A DNA stretch of 48,096 nucleotides from NCBI GenBank assembly GCA_024695415.1, contig JAILIE010000006.1:1-48096 (forward strand), given 5' to 3'. Under the pieces are notes generated by a model. That model searched no databases and was not told where the DNA came from. It saw only the letters and a program-made list of their open reading frames with translations. The DNA is from Clostridiales bacterium (GTDB lineage: Bacteria > Bacillota > Clostridia > Christensenellales > Aristaeellaceae). The position numbers were made by a program, and so were the translations under genes. Shown one piece after another: positions 18,690-27,256 of the stretch. Every line of letters begins with the position of its first letter. Position 1 is the stretch's first letter.

Positions 18690-18845
18690 CGGAACAAGCT
18701 CCTCTCCGCAAACGAAAACGGACCCTGACGGGTCGTTTCGTCTGGCGGGATGATCATATCACAGTCAGAGGACTATTGAAAGAAACGTGCGGGAATTCAT
18801 CGGACTCTTGTAAACAATCAGACGGTCCCTTATTGTCTTACCCGC

Positions 18846-19592
18846 CTAGGCGGCCTTTCTTTTGCTGATCATGCGGTACCCGCAGGAGCAGATTGCCGTA
18901 ACAGCAAGTGTAATCCCATATGTAATGATCGCAGTTCTGTAATTCCCCTCCTGGGTCAGGCTGCCGCTGATCGTGGAAGTAATGACAGAAGGGATCCGGG
19001 CGACCATCGTCAGGAGCAGGAAGGTCCCCATCTTCATCGGGGTCAGCCCCGCAAGATAGGTCAGCAGGTCTTTCGGCGTTCCCGGCACAAGGAACAGGAT
19101 AAAGGTCAGCAGGTTCAGTTTCCGGCTGTCGTTCAGGAAGGAATAGCGCATAATCTTCTCCCGCGGGAAGAACAGCTCCACCAGCTTCATCCCCCATTTG
19201 CGTACCATCAGGAAGACCAGCGCGGACGCCAGGGTCGATCCGACCAGGCAGATCACGGTTCCCGGAATCCAGCCGAAGACAAAGCCTGCCCCCAGTTCAA
19301 ACGGTTCACCCGGGATAAAAGCGACGACCACCTGCAGGATAATGATTCCCGTCATAATCAAAGAACCGGTAAACCAGTGTTCGCTCACATAGGCCCGGAA
19401 AGTTTCCGGCGATTCCCGGAACTGCTGAAGAAGCGGCCTGCCGACCCAGATCGTCACAGCGGCAAACACAGCCAGCACCAGCGCCGCCAGCGCCAGTGTA
19501 AGCGCCTTTTTCCGTCCCTGTGAATTGTTTTCGGTCTTTTTCTTTTCTGTTTCCGCCTTGTCCCTGTTCTGATTATTCACGATACGGTTCAT
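18846..19592 (-). CDS. TVP38/TMEM64 (SNARE-associated/DedA-like) membrane protein
   Basis: AFIPGEPFELGAGFVFGWIPGTVICLVGSTLAS and FLVPGTPKDLLTYLAGLTPM; SD GGGAGG before ATG 19592. Confidence 0.9.
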   Translation of the reverse strand: MNRIVNNQNRDKAETEKKKTENNSQGRKKALTLALAALVLAVFAAVTIWVGRPLLQQFRESPETFRAYVSEHWFTGSLIMTGIIILQVVVAFIPGEPFELGAGFVFGWIPGTVICLVGSTLASALVFLMVRKWGMKLVELFFPREKIMRYSFLNDSRKLNLLTFILFLVPGTPKDLLTYLAGLTPMKMGTFLLLTMVARIPSVITSTISGSLTQEGNYRTAIITYGITLAVTAICSCGYRMISKRKAA

Positions 19593-19608
19593 TTTCTTTT
19601 CCTCCCTG

Positions 19609-19758
19609 TTATTTTTCTGACGTCCAGCCACTGCCGTTTGTCTGTCCGTTTTTTTCATTTTCTTTCCCCTTCCTGGTCGCTCTGATCTTCCTGATATCCC
19701 CGATCAATTCCGGCAGCTCAAACAGAAATTCAAAAAGGAACTGTATAAAATACTCCAA
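19609..19758 (-). CDS. Candidate small ORF (49 aa, TTG start) upstream of TVP38 gene
   Basis: AAGGAGG 7 nt before TTG; LEYFIQFLFEFLFELPELIGDIRKIRATRKGKENEKNGQTNGSGWTSEK; stop 16 nt before next ATG; not in ORF track. Confidence 0.45.
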   Translation of the reverse strand: MEYFIQFLFEFLFELPELIGDIRKIRATRKGKENEKNGQTNGSGWTSEK

Positions 19759-19854
19759 CAACCTCCCTCCTTTTCTTTCCCGCATTCCCGGATCTCAGTT
19801 CCTTGTCGGTATCCTTTTGACATCCTGAGCATATCACCACCTCCGGCGCTCCAC

Positions 19855-19871
19855 GTCTACCCGCGGTAGAC
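19855..19871 (-). promoter_or_regulatory. Palindromic operator copy A (GTCTACC-CGC-GGTAGAC)
   Basis: Perfect 7-bp inverted repeat; one of three copies in the window. Confidence 0.75.
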
Positions 19872-19874
19872 AAC

Positions 19875-19897
19875 AAAAAAAGAGCCCCTCAGGGCTC
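19875..19897 (-). terminator. Rho-independent terminator of the kinase/XRE operon
   Basis: GAGCCCTGAGGGGCTC followed by TTTTTTT on minus. Confidence 0.8.
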
Positions 19898-19941
19898 CGT
19901 GTGCCGGATTGTCCAAAGACAGGGAGGGCGGATTGTGTCCG

Positions 19942-20370
19942 TTACATATCGTACGGCCAGAGCAGCTTCATGCCTTTCTCCTTCAGCAGCTGGTCCATTT
20001 CGTCCAGTGTCAGGTGGTTGATCAGGCCGAACAGAATGCAAACGTCCCGGGGAATCGAGGATGTCAGCTGAGAACGATGAGCGCTTTTCAGGAGTGCCTG
20101 CGTTTCCTCCACATCCATGCCCAGCGTGAACGCGATCCGCAGCAGCACATCCTGTTCCGGATGCGACCGGCCGTCCATCAGCTTATAGACGTTTGCCCGG
20201 CTCGTTCCCGCCCGCACGCCCAGGGTCTCGTAACTCATATCCCCGAGATGCGGCAGGATCAGCTGGGCAATGCTCTTCATGGGCTTGGAAGTTTTCAGCA
20301 GTTCCTCGAGTGAAACGCCGCGCCCCATTTCGTCGATCATCCGGATCGTGCTGCGCACCTTGTCGTCCAT
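19942..20370 (-). CDS. XRE-type HTH protein
   Basis: MSYETLGVRAGTSRANVYKLMDGRSHPEQDVLLRIAFTLGMDVEETQALLKSA; start overlaps kinase stop (TAATG). Confidence 0.82.
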   Translation of the reverse strand: MDDKVRSTIRMIDEMGRGVSLEELLKTSKPMKSIAQLILPHLGDMSYETLGVRAGTSRANVYKLMDGRSHPEQDVLLRIAFTLGMDVEETQALLKSAHRSQLTSSIPRDVCILFGLINHLTLDEMDQLLKEKGMKLLWPYDM

Positions 20371-23300
20371 TACGTTTTCCCCGTTTCTTCCTCTGTCTGT
20401 TCAAAATCAAACGTTTCCACAATCTCCCAGGGATCCGGCATGGCCGTGCCTCCGGGAATTGGTTCAAATGAAACGCTGTTTTCTTTTGCCCATTGTTCGG
20501 CGGTGGACCCTGCGTATCCGTGGACCGTCCAGGCCGGCGGGTCTTCCGCGAAATAAGCTCCCCAAAACTCCGCCTCAGGATTATACACCCAGATATCCCG
20601 GATCTGCGGACAGTTTTCCTCCAGCAAATAAACGTTTAGCCGGCTGATCCCGGATGAGCAGTAAATAGCCCTCAAGGCTGTGCAGCCCTTAAACGGTGTA
20701 CTCTCAAACGCGGTTCTCACCCCTTCCGGGAAGACTGCCAGCTGAAGACTGCTGCAATTCAGGAAGGCCTGGCTGGAGATGTCCCGAAGGTGTTCTGGAA
20801 GCACTACATACCGCAGGCTGGTACATGATTGGAAAACGTGGGACGTGATATACGTGAGATCGTCAGACAGCTGAATTTCCCGAAGCAACAGGCAGCGCTC
20901 AAACGCGCTGGACTCAATGTGTTCCGCGTTCTCCAGAGAAAGCGATGTCAGGGCGGTACAGCTTTGGAATGCCTGCATCTCTATCGATTCCGTCTTCTCC
21001 GTCGGAACCGCCTGCAGCGAGGAACAGCCGTCAAAAGCGCAGCTGCCGATCCCAACAATTTCACCTTCTATCGAAACCCGGCGAAGCGCAGTATCGTTGT
21101 AGAATGAAAAGTCTTCTATTTTTGTCTGATACCGGGACAGGATAATTTCTTCGATATATGGATTAAAACCGTAATAACATCCGGTGATCAGGATATTTTT
21201 CTCTTCGCTGTAATAAGGAACCCGGACCATTGTCTCCGGACGGTCTGACCCGTAATAGGCTGTGCCGTCATCGCTGACGGAATCCGGCGCCATCCATTGA
21301 TCGATCGATTCAAAACAGACCCCCATGCGGTTCGCGTATTCTTCCGCTGTCGTACCGTTATGCCCGGCAATCACCAGATCGGATGAGCAGCCCGTAAACG
21401 CCTGGTCGTCGATGTATTCCACCGAGTCGGGAATCAGGATGAACTCCAGGTCCGCGCAGTCTGCAAACGCTTCATAGGCGATCGTCCGCACACCGTCCGG
21501 CAGCGCGATCCAGTGAAGCCCGGAATTCTTGAATGCGTATACTTCAATGTCCGTCACTGTATCCGGCAGGACAAGATTCGGAATTGCAGAAAATGAAAAA
21601 GCGCTCACCGGAATACTCTGAAGCGTGTCAGGCAATTCAATGCCTGCCAGATTATGTGTGTTTGTAAAAGCATATTTACCGATAGATTCCACGCTGTTCG
21701 GTATCTTCAGGGAAGATATTTGACAGCCTTCGAAGGCGTTCTCACCGATCTCCCGGAGCCCGTCCGGCAATATGAGTTCCGAAAGGCCCGTGCACCAAAG
21801 CGCATGCTCCCCGATCCGTTCCAGTGTATCCGGAAAGACCAACTCCCGGAGTTGATAGCAGTTCGCAAACGCTTCAACCCCGATTTCCCGGACATAATGC
21901 CCCATACGGACCTGTTGTAAATGCAGCGGTTCTTCTTCAGCGAAAACGTCTTCTCCATAGAACAGATATGGCGTCACGATTTCAAGGTATTCCGGCAGCC
22001 AGACCTCCTCATGCATCCAGAGCTGTACACCTTCCCGGATCTCTGTCACCGGGACACCTTCCACAAAGTTTGGCAGTGTCAGCCGTTTCGCGTCCGAGTA
22101 GACAGACGTAATCTCGGCTGTTCCGTCGTGGATCTCCCAGCTCAGTTCGGAAGGGTCAGCAAGGCGGAGTTCGTGTTCTTCGGAATACTGTTCCGCTGCC
22201 GTCCCCCGGCCGCACCAGACGGTCATCTGGCTCGCTTCCGCGGGCAGCGCGCTGTTTCCGATTGCGGTCAGCGAATCCGGCAGCATCAGCGTCTGCAGGC
22301 TGCCGCACGCGCTGAAAGCCAGATTACCGATGGATTCGACGCCTTCCGCCAGGGACACCTCTTCCAGTTTGTCGCAGCCGTAGAACGCCGAATCCCCGAT
22401 TGCGCATACGTTTCCCGGAACATTCGCCCGCCGCAGCGCATCGTCCCCGCGGAAAGCGCTGTCACCGATCTCAGACACCGGGATGCCCAGCACGCTTTCC
22501 GGGATCGATACCTCCTCCTGCTTCCGCAGCTGCCGGACAATATGGATGCCGTTGCTCCGCACGGAGCCGAGCAAGCCGCTGCCAATCGGCAGGCCGGTTG
22601 TAAAGTTCAGCGTAACCAGTCCCAGCAGCAAAAGCAGTACCGCGGCGGCCGCAATCACCCGCCGCGTAAAGCGTTTCCGCCGGATGACTTCCTCCGGCAT
22701 CGGCAGATGATAGAGCGCCGCGCGGAACTCCGCCATGGACTGGGTCCGCTTCTCCGGATCGACGATCAATGCCGCGTCGATCGCGGCGGCTTCCCGGTGT
22801 CTCAGGCCGGTATGCATGCGCGTGAGCGGCTTCTGTTCGTCGTGATGCGCCCGCAGCGGCGCTTCCACGGGTTCCTGCCCGCTGAAGAGCGTATACATCA
22901 CCGCGGCCAGGCTGTACACGTCGGTCCACGGACCCTGCCGTCCGTAGTCCCGCCCATACTGTTCCACCGGCGCGTACCGCCGGGTCAGCAGCACCGTTCC
23001 CCCGCTCCGTTCGACTTCCACTGCCGATCCGAAGTCGATCAGCTTCAGGCCTCCGTCTTCTCCGACCAGGATGTTATCCGGCGTGACGTCCCGGTGAATC
23101 ACTCCCTGGCTGTGCGTCCGCACAAGCGCGTCAGCCACAGGCCGGAGCTTTTCCAGCAACGCCGCCGGCTTGATTTCGTTTTCCCGGACCCATCGGTCGA
23201 TCGGCGTTCCGTGAACGAATTCCATCACGATATACGCCGTCCCGTTTTCACTGAAAAAATCCATGACCTTGACCACGCAGGGGATTCCCTGCAGTGAAGC

Positions 23301-23669
23301 CAGCAGATTTGACTCCCGGCGGAACCGGCTCAGGCCGTCCACAAAGACCGCTTCCCGCTCCGCCAGCGGCACCAGGTCGTCCGAAATCTCCGTATCGCGG
23401 GTCGCGTCCTCCCGGGGAAAGAATTCCTTGACCGCCACGGGCATTCCAAGCGTTTCGTCCCAGGCCGCGTAGGTAATCCCGAATCCGCCCCGGCCGATCG
23501 CGTCACCCAGTTGGTACCGCCCTGCCAGGAGCGTTCCACTGTCCAGCGCCATGGGCGGCCGGCGCGTCCCCGGTTCCCGTCCGCACAGCGGACAGGCGGA
23601 AACGTCCGTGTCCGTTTCCGCCAGCTTCCGCATACACCGCGGGCAGTAGTTGTTGCCGTCAATGTCCAT
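20370..23669 (-). CDS. Transmembrane Ser/Thr protein kinase with N-terminal zinc ribbon and C-terminal BspA-type LRR domain
   Basis: CPRCMRKL..CPLCG; IGRGGFGITYAAWDE, VAVKEF, VIHRDVTPDNILV, LIDFGSA; TM VIAAAAVLLLLLGLVTLNF; repeats such as IGDSAFYGCDKLEEVSLAEGVESIGNLAFSACGSLQTLMLPDSL. Confidence 0.93.
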   Translation of the reverse strand: MDIDGNNYCPRCMRKLAETDTDVSACPLCGREPGTRRPPMALDSGTLLAGRYQLGDAIGRGGFGITYAAWDETLGMPVAVKEFFPREDATRDTEISDDLVPLAEREAVFVDGLSRFRRESNLLASLQGIPCVVKVMDFFSENGTAYIVMEFVHGTPIDRWVRENEIKPAALLEKLRPVADALVRTHSQGVIHRDVTPDNILVGEDGGLKLIDFGSAVEVERSGGTVLLTRRYAPVEQYGRDYGRQGPWTDVYSLAAVMYTLFSGQEPVEAPLRAHHDEQKPLTRMHTGLRHREAAAIDAALIVDPEKRTQSMAEFRAALYHLPMPEEVIRRKRFTRRVIAAAAVLLLLLGLVTLNFTTGLPIGSGLLGSVRSNGIHIVRQLRKQEEVSIPESVLGIPVSEIGDSAFRGDDALRRANVPGNVCAIGDSAFYGCDKLEEVSLAEGVESIGNLAFSACGSLQTLMLPDSLTAIGNSALPAEASQMTVWCGRGTAAEQYSEEHELRLADPSELSWEIHDGTAEITSVYSDAKRLTLPNFVEGVPVTEIREGVQLWMHEEVWLPEYLEIVTPYLFYGEDVFAEEEPLHLQQVRMGHYVREIGVEAFANCYQLRELVFPDTLERIGEHALWCTGLSELILPDGLREIGENAFEGCQISSLKIPNSVESIGKYAFTNTHNLAGIELPDTLQSIPVSAFSFSAIPNLVLPDTVTDIEVYAFKNSGLHWIALPDGVRTIAYEAFADCADLEFILIPDSVEYIDDQAFTGCSSDLVIAGHNGTTAEEYANRMGVCFESIDQWMAPDSVSDDGTAYYGSDRPETMVRVPYYSEEKNILITGCYYGFNPYIEEIILSRYQTKIEDFSFYNDTALRRVSIEGEIVGIGSCAFDGCSSLQAVPTEKTESIEMQAFQSCTALTSLSLENAEHIESSAFERCLLLREIQLSDDLTYITSHVFQSCTSLRYVVLPEHLRDISSQAFLNCSSLQLAVFPEGVRTAFESTPFKGCTALRAIYCSSGISRLNVYLLEENCPQIRDIWVYNPEAEFWGAYFAEDPPAWTVHGYAGSTAEQWAKENSVSFEPIPGGTAMPDPWEIVETFDFEQTEEETGKT

Positions 23670-23696
23670 TTATCTTTCCTCCGGATTGCTGTCTGT

Positions 23697-23725
23697 ATTA
23701 TAGGGCATACGCGGATGGATGACAA
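23697..23725 (-). promoter_or_regulatory. Sigma-A promoter TTGTCA-N17-TATAAT for the kinase operon
   Basis: Near-consensus hexamers with exact 17-bp spacer, just upstream of the kinase ATG. Confidence 0.75.
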
Positions 23726-23733
23726 GCCGCGGA

Positions 23734-24237
23734 TCAGTTCATTCCCTTGTAGATCTTCAGCCCGGTTGCGATGATCGTTCCGACGACCCTCACCTGCTTT
23801 TCAATATCCGGGGACACGCTGCAAAGTTCCGTTCCGTTTACGCTCAGATCGTAACGACGCACCTTCACCTGGTTCCGCTTGGTCTGGATCTCAGCCGTCA
23901 GCACGGATCCATGTTCGAGATTACTGATGGTCCAGGTCCGGTCCGGCACACCGTATTTATCCGGATCCATAGTCAGAACATGCGATTGGTTATCTGCCAT
24001 ATATGCGCCGAATGTGACAATGTCGCCCTGTTCCAAGTGCGCAACCTCGATTCCGTCGAGATAGACCGTCACCCCGTAGCAGGAAAGGGCGATGTTGTGA
24101 TGCAGACTGATGCTGAATGTCCCGTAGATGGCATGGACGTCTTCGTCCTCCGCCTTCACTTCGGCGATCGATGCGATCTGGAAGGTCACCAGGATGATGC
24201 AGAACAGGACGGCAATGATCTTCTTGAAGCTTTTCAT
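23734..24237 (-). CDS. Exported/anchored uncharacterised protein
   Basis: MKSFKKIIAVLFCIILVTFQIASIAEVKAEDEDVHAIYGTFSISLHHNIALSCYG; signal-like N-terminus. Confidence 0.65.
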   Translation of the reverse strand: MKSFKKIIAVLFCIILVTFQIASIAEVKAEDEDVHAIYGTFSISLHHNIALSCYGVTVYLDGIEVAHLEQGDIVTFGAYMADNQSHVLTMDPDKYGVPDRTWTISNLEHGSVLTAEIQTKRNQVKVRRYDLSVNGTELCSVSPDIEKQVRVVGTIIATGLKIYKGMN

Positions 24238-24307
24238 GGAGATTCTCCTTTCATCTTTCAAAATCGTTTGGTTGTTCGCCGGAGTTCCTTCCGACGATTT
24301 CAGCTTA

Positions 24308-24754
24308 TCACCGGTTTTGGGGGCCCGCGTCTACTCGCGGTAGACAACCCGTTTTTCCCGGAGGACTTTTCCCCTGCAGGAAACGACGGATCCGCTTCTC
24401 CAGAAGACAATCCCGGATCACCCCTGCGGTCGTTGTGACAACCAGGGGCCAGCAGATTACCATCAGTCCCGTCAGAAACAGGATGCCGCGGGAGAGGAGC
24501 CAGTGGCTGCAGACCGTCCGTATGCGGACGTGTCCCTGGCTGTATGGGGAAAGTATAATGGTTATCTGCCGGTCCATGCCGATCCATCGGAGAACCTGTT
24601 CGTTCCGGTCATGGGCCTGGATCACATACTCCCCGCTGACCGTCGTCAGGATCCGCGTCTCCATGTTTTCCTGTTCATCCAGCATTCCGGCCGCCGCGTG
24701 TGCCGCGGACGACAGCGTCGTCCCGTCCTTAATCGGCATCTCGCAGGTCTTCAT
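24308..24754 (-). CDS. Uncharacterised membrane protein
   Basis: AGGAGGTG SD before MKTCEMPIKDGTTLSS; hydrophobic WLLSRGILFLTGLMVICWPLVVTTTAGVI. Confidence 0.6.
   Translation of the reverse strand: MKTCEMPIKDGTTLSSAAHAAAGMLDEQENMETRILTTVSGEYVIQAHDRNEQVLRWIGMDRQITIILSPYSQGHVRIRTVCSHWLLSRGILFLTGLMVICWPLVVTTTAGVIRDCLLEKRIRRFLQGKSPPGKTGCLPRVDAGPQNR
24329..24345 (-). promoter_or_regulatory. Palindromic operator copy B (GTCTACT-CGC-GGTAGAC)
   Basis: One mismatch to perfect dyad; lies in the 3' end of gene 24308..24754 and 92 nt upstream of gene 23734..24237. Confidence 0.7.
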
Positions 24755-24828
24755 CTCTTTCACCTCCTGTCTCGGGCTGACTTGTCCCTTCTGGCAGGCC
24801 AAGCGTAGCATGAGGGAGAGGTGCCTGC

Positions 24829-24845
24829 GTCTACCGGAGGTAGAC
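24829..24845 (-). promoter_or_regulatory. Palindromic operator copy C (GTCTACC-GGA-GGTAGAC)
   Basis: Perfect 7-bp dyad 75 nt upstream of ATG 24754. Confidence 0.75.
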
Positions 24846-24926
24846 AAATCCGGCAAACAGTCTCGTCCACAGAAGCCAAAGAAAAAGCGCCATAGGCGGC
24901 GCCGGAATCATAGTGCCTGTCCAAAT

Positions 24927-24971
24927 AGCAAAACGGGCTGGAAGCGTTGTCTTTTCATCGCTTCCAGCCCG
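24927..24971 (-). terminator. Rho-independent terminator of the LRR gene
   Basis: CGGGCTGGAAGCG-N12-CGCTTCCAGCCCG then TTTTGC on minus. Confidence 0.75.
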
Positions 24972-25076
24972 CGTATCTTTTCATTCTGATTGAAAAATTG
25001 CTTTGTTTCCCTTGAACCTGTTTTATCATCAGTTTAGCCGGACCACTTTTTTATCATTCCTTGTTCCCGCGCTTTT

Positions 25077-27152
25077 TTACGGGTTTACGTACCTGGTGTG
25101 ATTGGTCTTGCAGTAGTCTTCGGCATATGAGCCGGGGATGACCGTAACCTTGACCGGGCTCTGGTAGAAGACGCCCATGCCCATGTTGGTGACACTGGCG
25201 GGGATGGTTACGTTTTTCAGCTCATCGCACAGGGAGAAGGCCTGCTGTCCGATGTCGGTTACGCCGTCCGGCACCTCGATGTATGCCAGGGAGAAACAGT
25301 AGTAGAACGCGAAATCGCCGATGGTCTTCACGTTGCCGGGAATGTTGATCCGCCACATATATCCGCAGTCGGAGAAGGCGTCGTTTCCGATGAACTGCAC
25401 TGTTTCCGGCAGTTTCATGCTCCGAAGTCCGCGGCAGCCGTGGAAAGTGTAATCCTCCACGCCCGTGATGTTTCCGAGGATGTCGATTTCAGCCAGGTAA
25501 TGACAGTCACGGAACGCGCCTTGTCCGATATGGACCACGCTTTCCGGTATGGTGACTTTTGTCAGGCCGTTCCGGTTTCTGAAGACCTCCTCACCAATAC
25601 CTGTCACGCGGATTCCGTCCAGTTCACCCGGGATCACCAGTTCGGTTTCCCATCCGTTGTACGCGCAGATTTCCGCGGTTCCGTCGCTCAGGAGCATATA
25701 CTCATAGTCCCCGCAAACAGCAGGTCCCGAAACAGCTTCCGGGAAAGCATGCGGGTCGGCGGGCTGTTTCTCTTCCTGGACATATCTGTAATTGCCTGCA
25801 ATGCAGTAGGCCTCCGCCGGTGAGCCGGCAATGACGGAAACCGTCAGGGCGCTGCCGCTGCTGAAGGCATAATCGCCGATATCCGTGAGGCTTTCCGGAA
25901 GGGCGATACTGGTAAGGGAATCGCAGTTGCCAAAGGCGTAATATCCGATGCTCTTCACGCCTTCCGATATGACAGCGTTTTGCAGGGAAGTGCAGCCGCA
26001 GAACGCCAGCTGCCCGATGCTTTCCACGCTGCCGGGCACCCTGATCTCCTTCAGGGAAGCGCATCCGTCGAACGCGTTGTCCCCGATGGCGGTAACGCTT
26101 TCCGGGATCGTAATATTCACCAGTGCGTCGCAGCACTGGAACGCGCGGTCCCCGATTTCCGTGACGCTTCCCGGAATCGTGACGGCGGTCAGGGAGGGAT
26201 TGAAAGCAAAAGCATCGTTGGCGATCCCTGTCGTGCCGTCCGGCACGGTATACTCCGTTTCAGGCCGCCCGCAGAGATAACTCAGGAGCCGCATGTCCGG
26301 TTTGCTGAAAAGGACGCCGTTCACGGATCTCAGGTGTGGATTTAAGGGGGAAACGGTGATCTCCCTGAGCGCGGTACAGTTTGAGAAAGGATTGTCTCCG
26401 AACTCCGCGACGCTGTCCGGGATAGTGATGGATGTCAAGTGGGTGCATGCCCGGAACGCTCCCTTTCCGATGGCGGTCACGCTCCCGGGAATCACTATTC
26501 CCTTCAGGGAGAAACAAAGGCTGAAGGCTTCGCTGCCGATCACCGTGGGCCCGTACGGTATCCCGATATAGGACAGGTACCGGCAGGCGTTGAATGCCAG
26601 GTCACCTATAACCGTCACGCTGCCAGGAATTGTGACGCTGTGCAGCGCGTCGCAGGTACTGAAAGCCGCCTTTCCGATTACCTGGGTCCCGTCAGGTACC
26701 GTGTACTGATCATTTTCTTTGGCAATGGGGTAAAACACCAGCCGCCTGTCCGGCTTGCTGAACAGGACGCCGTCCACAGTCTCCAGCGTCGGATGATCCG
26801 GGGAAATGACGATTTCCGCCAGGCTGCCGCATAAGTAAAAAGGATTGTCCCCGATCTCCGTGACGCTGTTCGGTATCGTAACGCTGGTCAGGTCCCGGCT
26901 CTGCCGGAAAGCCATGTCGCCGATCCGGGTTACTCTGTGCCCGTCCAGTTCCTCCGGAATCACCAGGCTTTCGATGATTCCCGAGCGGTCCACAATTTCG
27001 GCGGTCCCGTCGTTCCGGACGATGTACACGAACACACCGCTGGTAACCCGCTCCGGTTCCTCCGGAGTGCCGGAATCTTCCGCCGAACCGGCGCCGGCCG
27101 TGAATGCGCAGGCCAGCAGCAGGACGAAGAAAACGGACAGCAGCTTTTTCAT
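25077..27152 (-). CDS. Secreted BspA-type leucine-rich-repeat protein
   Basis: Signal peptide MKKLLSVFFVLLLACAFTAGAGSA; repeated VTAIGDNAFDGCASLKEIRVPGSVESIGQLAFCGCTSLQ units; start 27152, not 27227. Confidence 0.92.
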   Translation of the reverse strand: MKKLLSVFFVLLLACAFTAGAGSAEDSGTPEEPERVTSGVFVYIVRNDGTAEIVDRSGIIESLVIPEELDGHRVTRIGDMAFRQSRDLTSVTIPNSVTEIGDNPFYLCGSLAEIVISPDHPTLETVDGVLFSKPDRRLVFYPIAKENDQYTVPDGTQVIGKAAFSTCDALHSVTIPGSVTVIGDLAFNACRYLSYIGIPYGPTVIGSEAFSLCFSLKGIVIPGSVTAIGKGAFRACTHLTSITIPDSVAEFGDNPFSNCTALREITVSPLNPHLRSVNGVLFSKPDMRLLSYLCGRPETEYTVPDGTTGIANDAFAFNPSLTAVTIPGSVTEIGDRAFQCCDALVNITIPESVTAIGDNAFDGCASLKEIRVPGSVESIGQLAFCGCTSLQNAVISEGVKSIGYYAFGNCDSLTSIALPESLTDIGDYAFSSGSALTVSVIAGSPAEAYCIAGNYRYVQEEKQPADPHAFPEAVSGPAVCGDYEYMLLSDGTAEICAYNGWETELVIPGELDGIRVTGIGEEVFRNRNGLTKVTIPESVVHIGQGAFRDCHYLAEIDILGNITGVEDYTFHGCRGLRSMKLPETVQFIGNDAFSDCGYMWRINIPGNVKTIGDFAFYYCFSLAYIEVPDGVTDIGQQAFSLCDELKNVTIPASVTNMGMGVFYQSPVKVTVIPGSYAEDYCKTNHTRYVNP

Positions 27153-27182
27153 TTCTTGTTCCCCCTGTACGCGTATATCCGG

Positions 27183-27211
27183 ATTATACAGGGATATCGC
27201 CCCAGCGTCAA
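27183..27211 (-). promoter_or_regulatory. Promoter TTGACG-N17-TATAAT for the LRR gene
   Basis: Near-consensus hexamers, 17-bp spacer. Confidence 0.75.
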
Positions 27212-27218
27212 CGCAGGC

Positions 27219-27227
27219 GCGCGGCAT
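27219..27227. repeat. Target-site duplication (left copy) of IS
   Basis: GCGCGGCAT, identical to 28962..28970. Confidence 0.85.
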
Positions 27228-27256
27228 GTCCGTGTCAAGTTGTTACGGAGTTTTTG

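Noticed and set aside
20700-22500. Periodic DNA repeats in the kinase-LRR gene (and in 25077..27152) that could suggest a repeat array
   Set aside because: They are codon-level repeats of LRR units, not CRISPR or intergenic repeats; no CRISPR array was found in the window.
21921-23297. 458-aa plus-strand ORF opposite the kinase
   Set aside because: Antisense shadow of the kinase catalytic domain.
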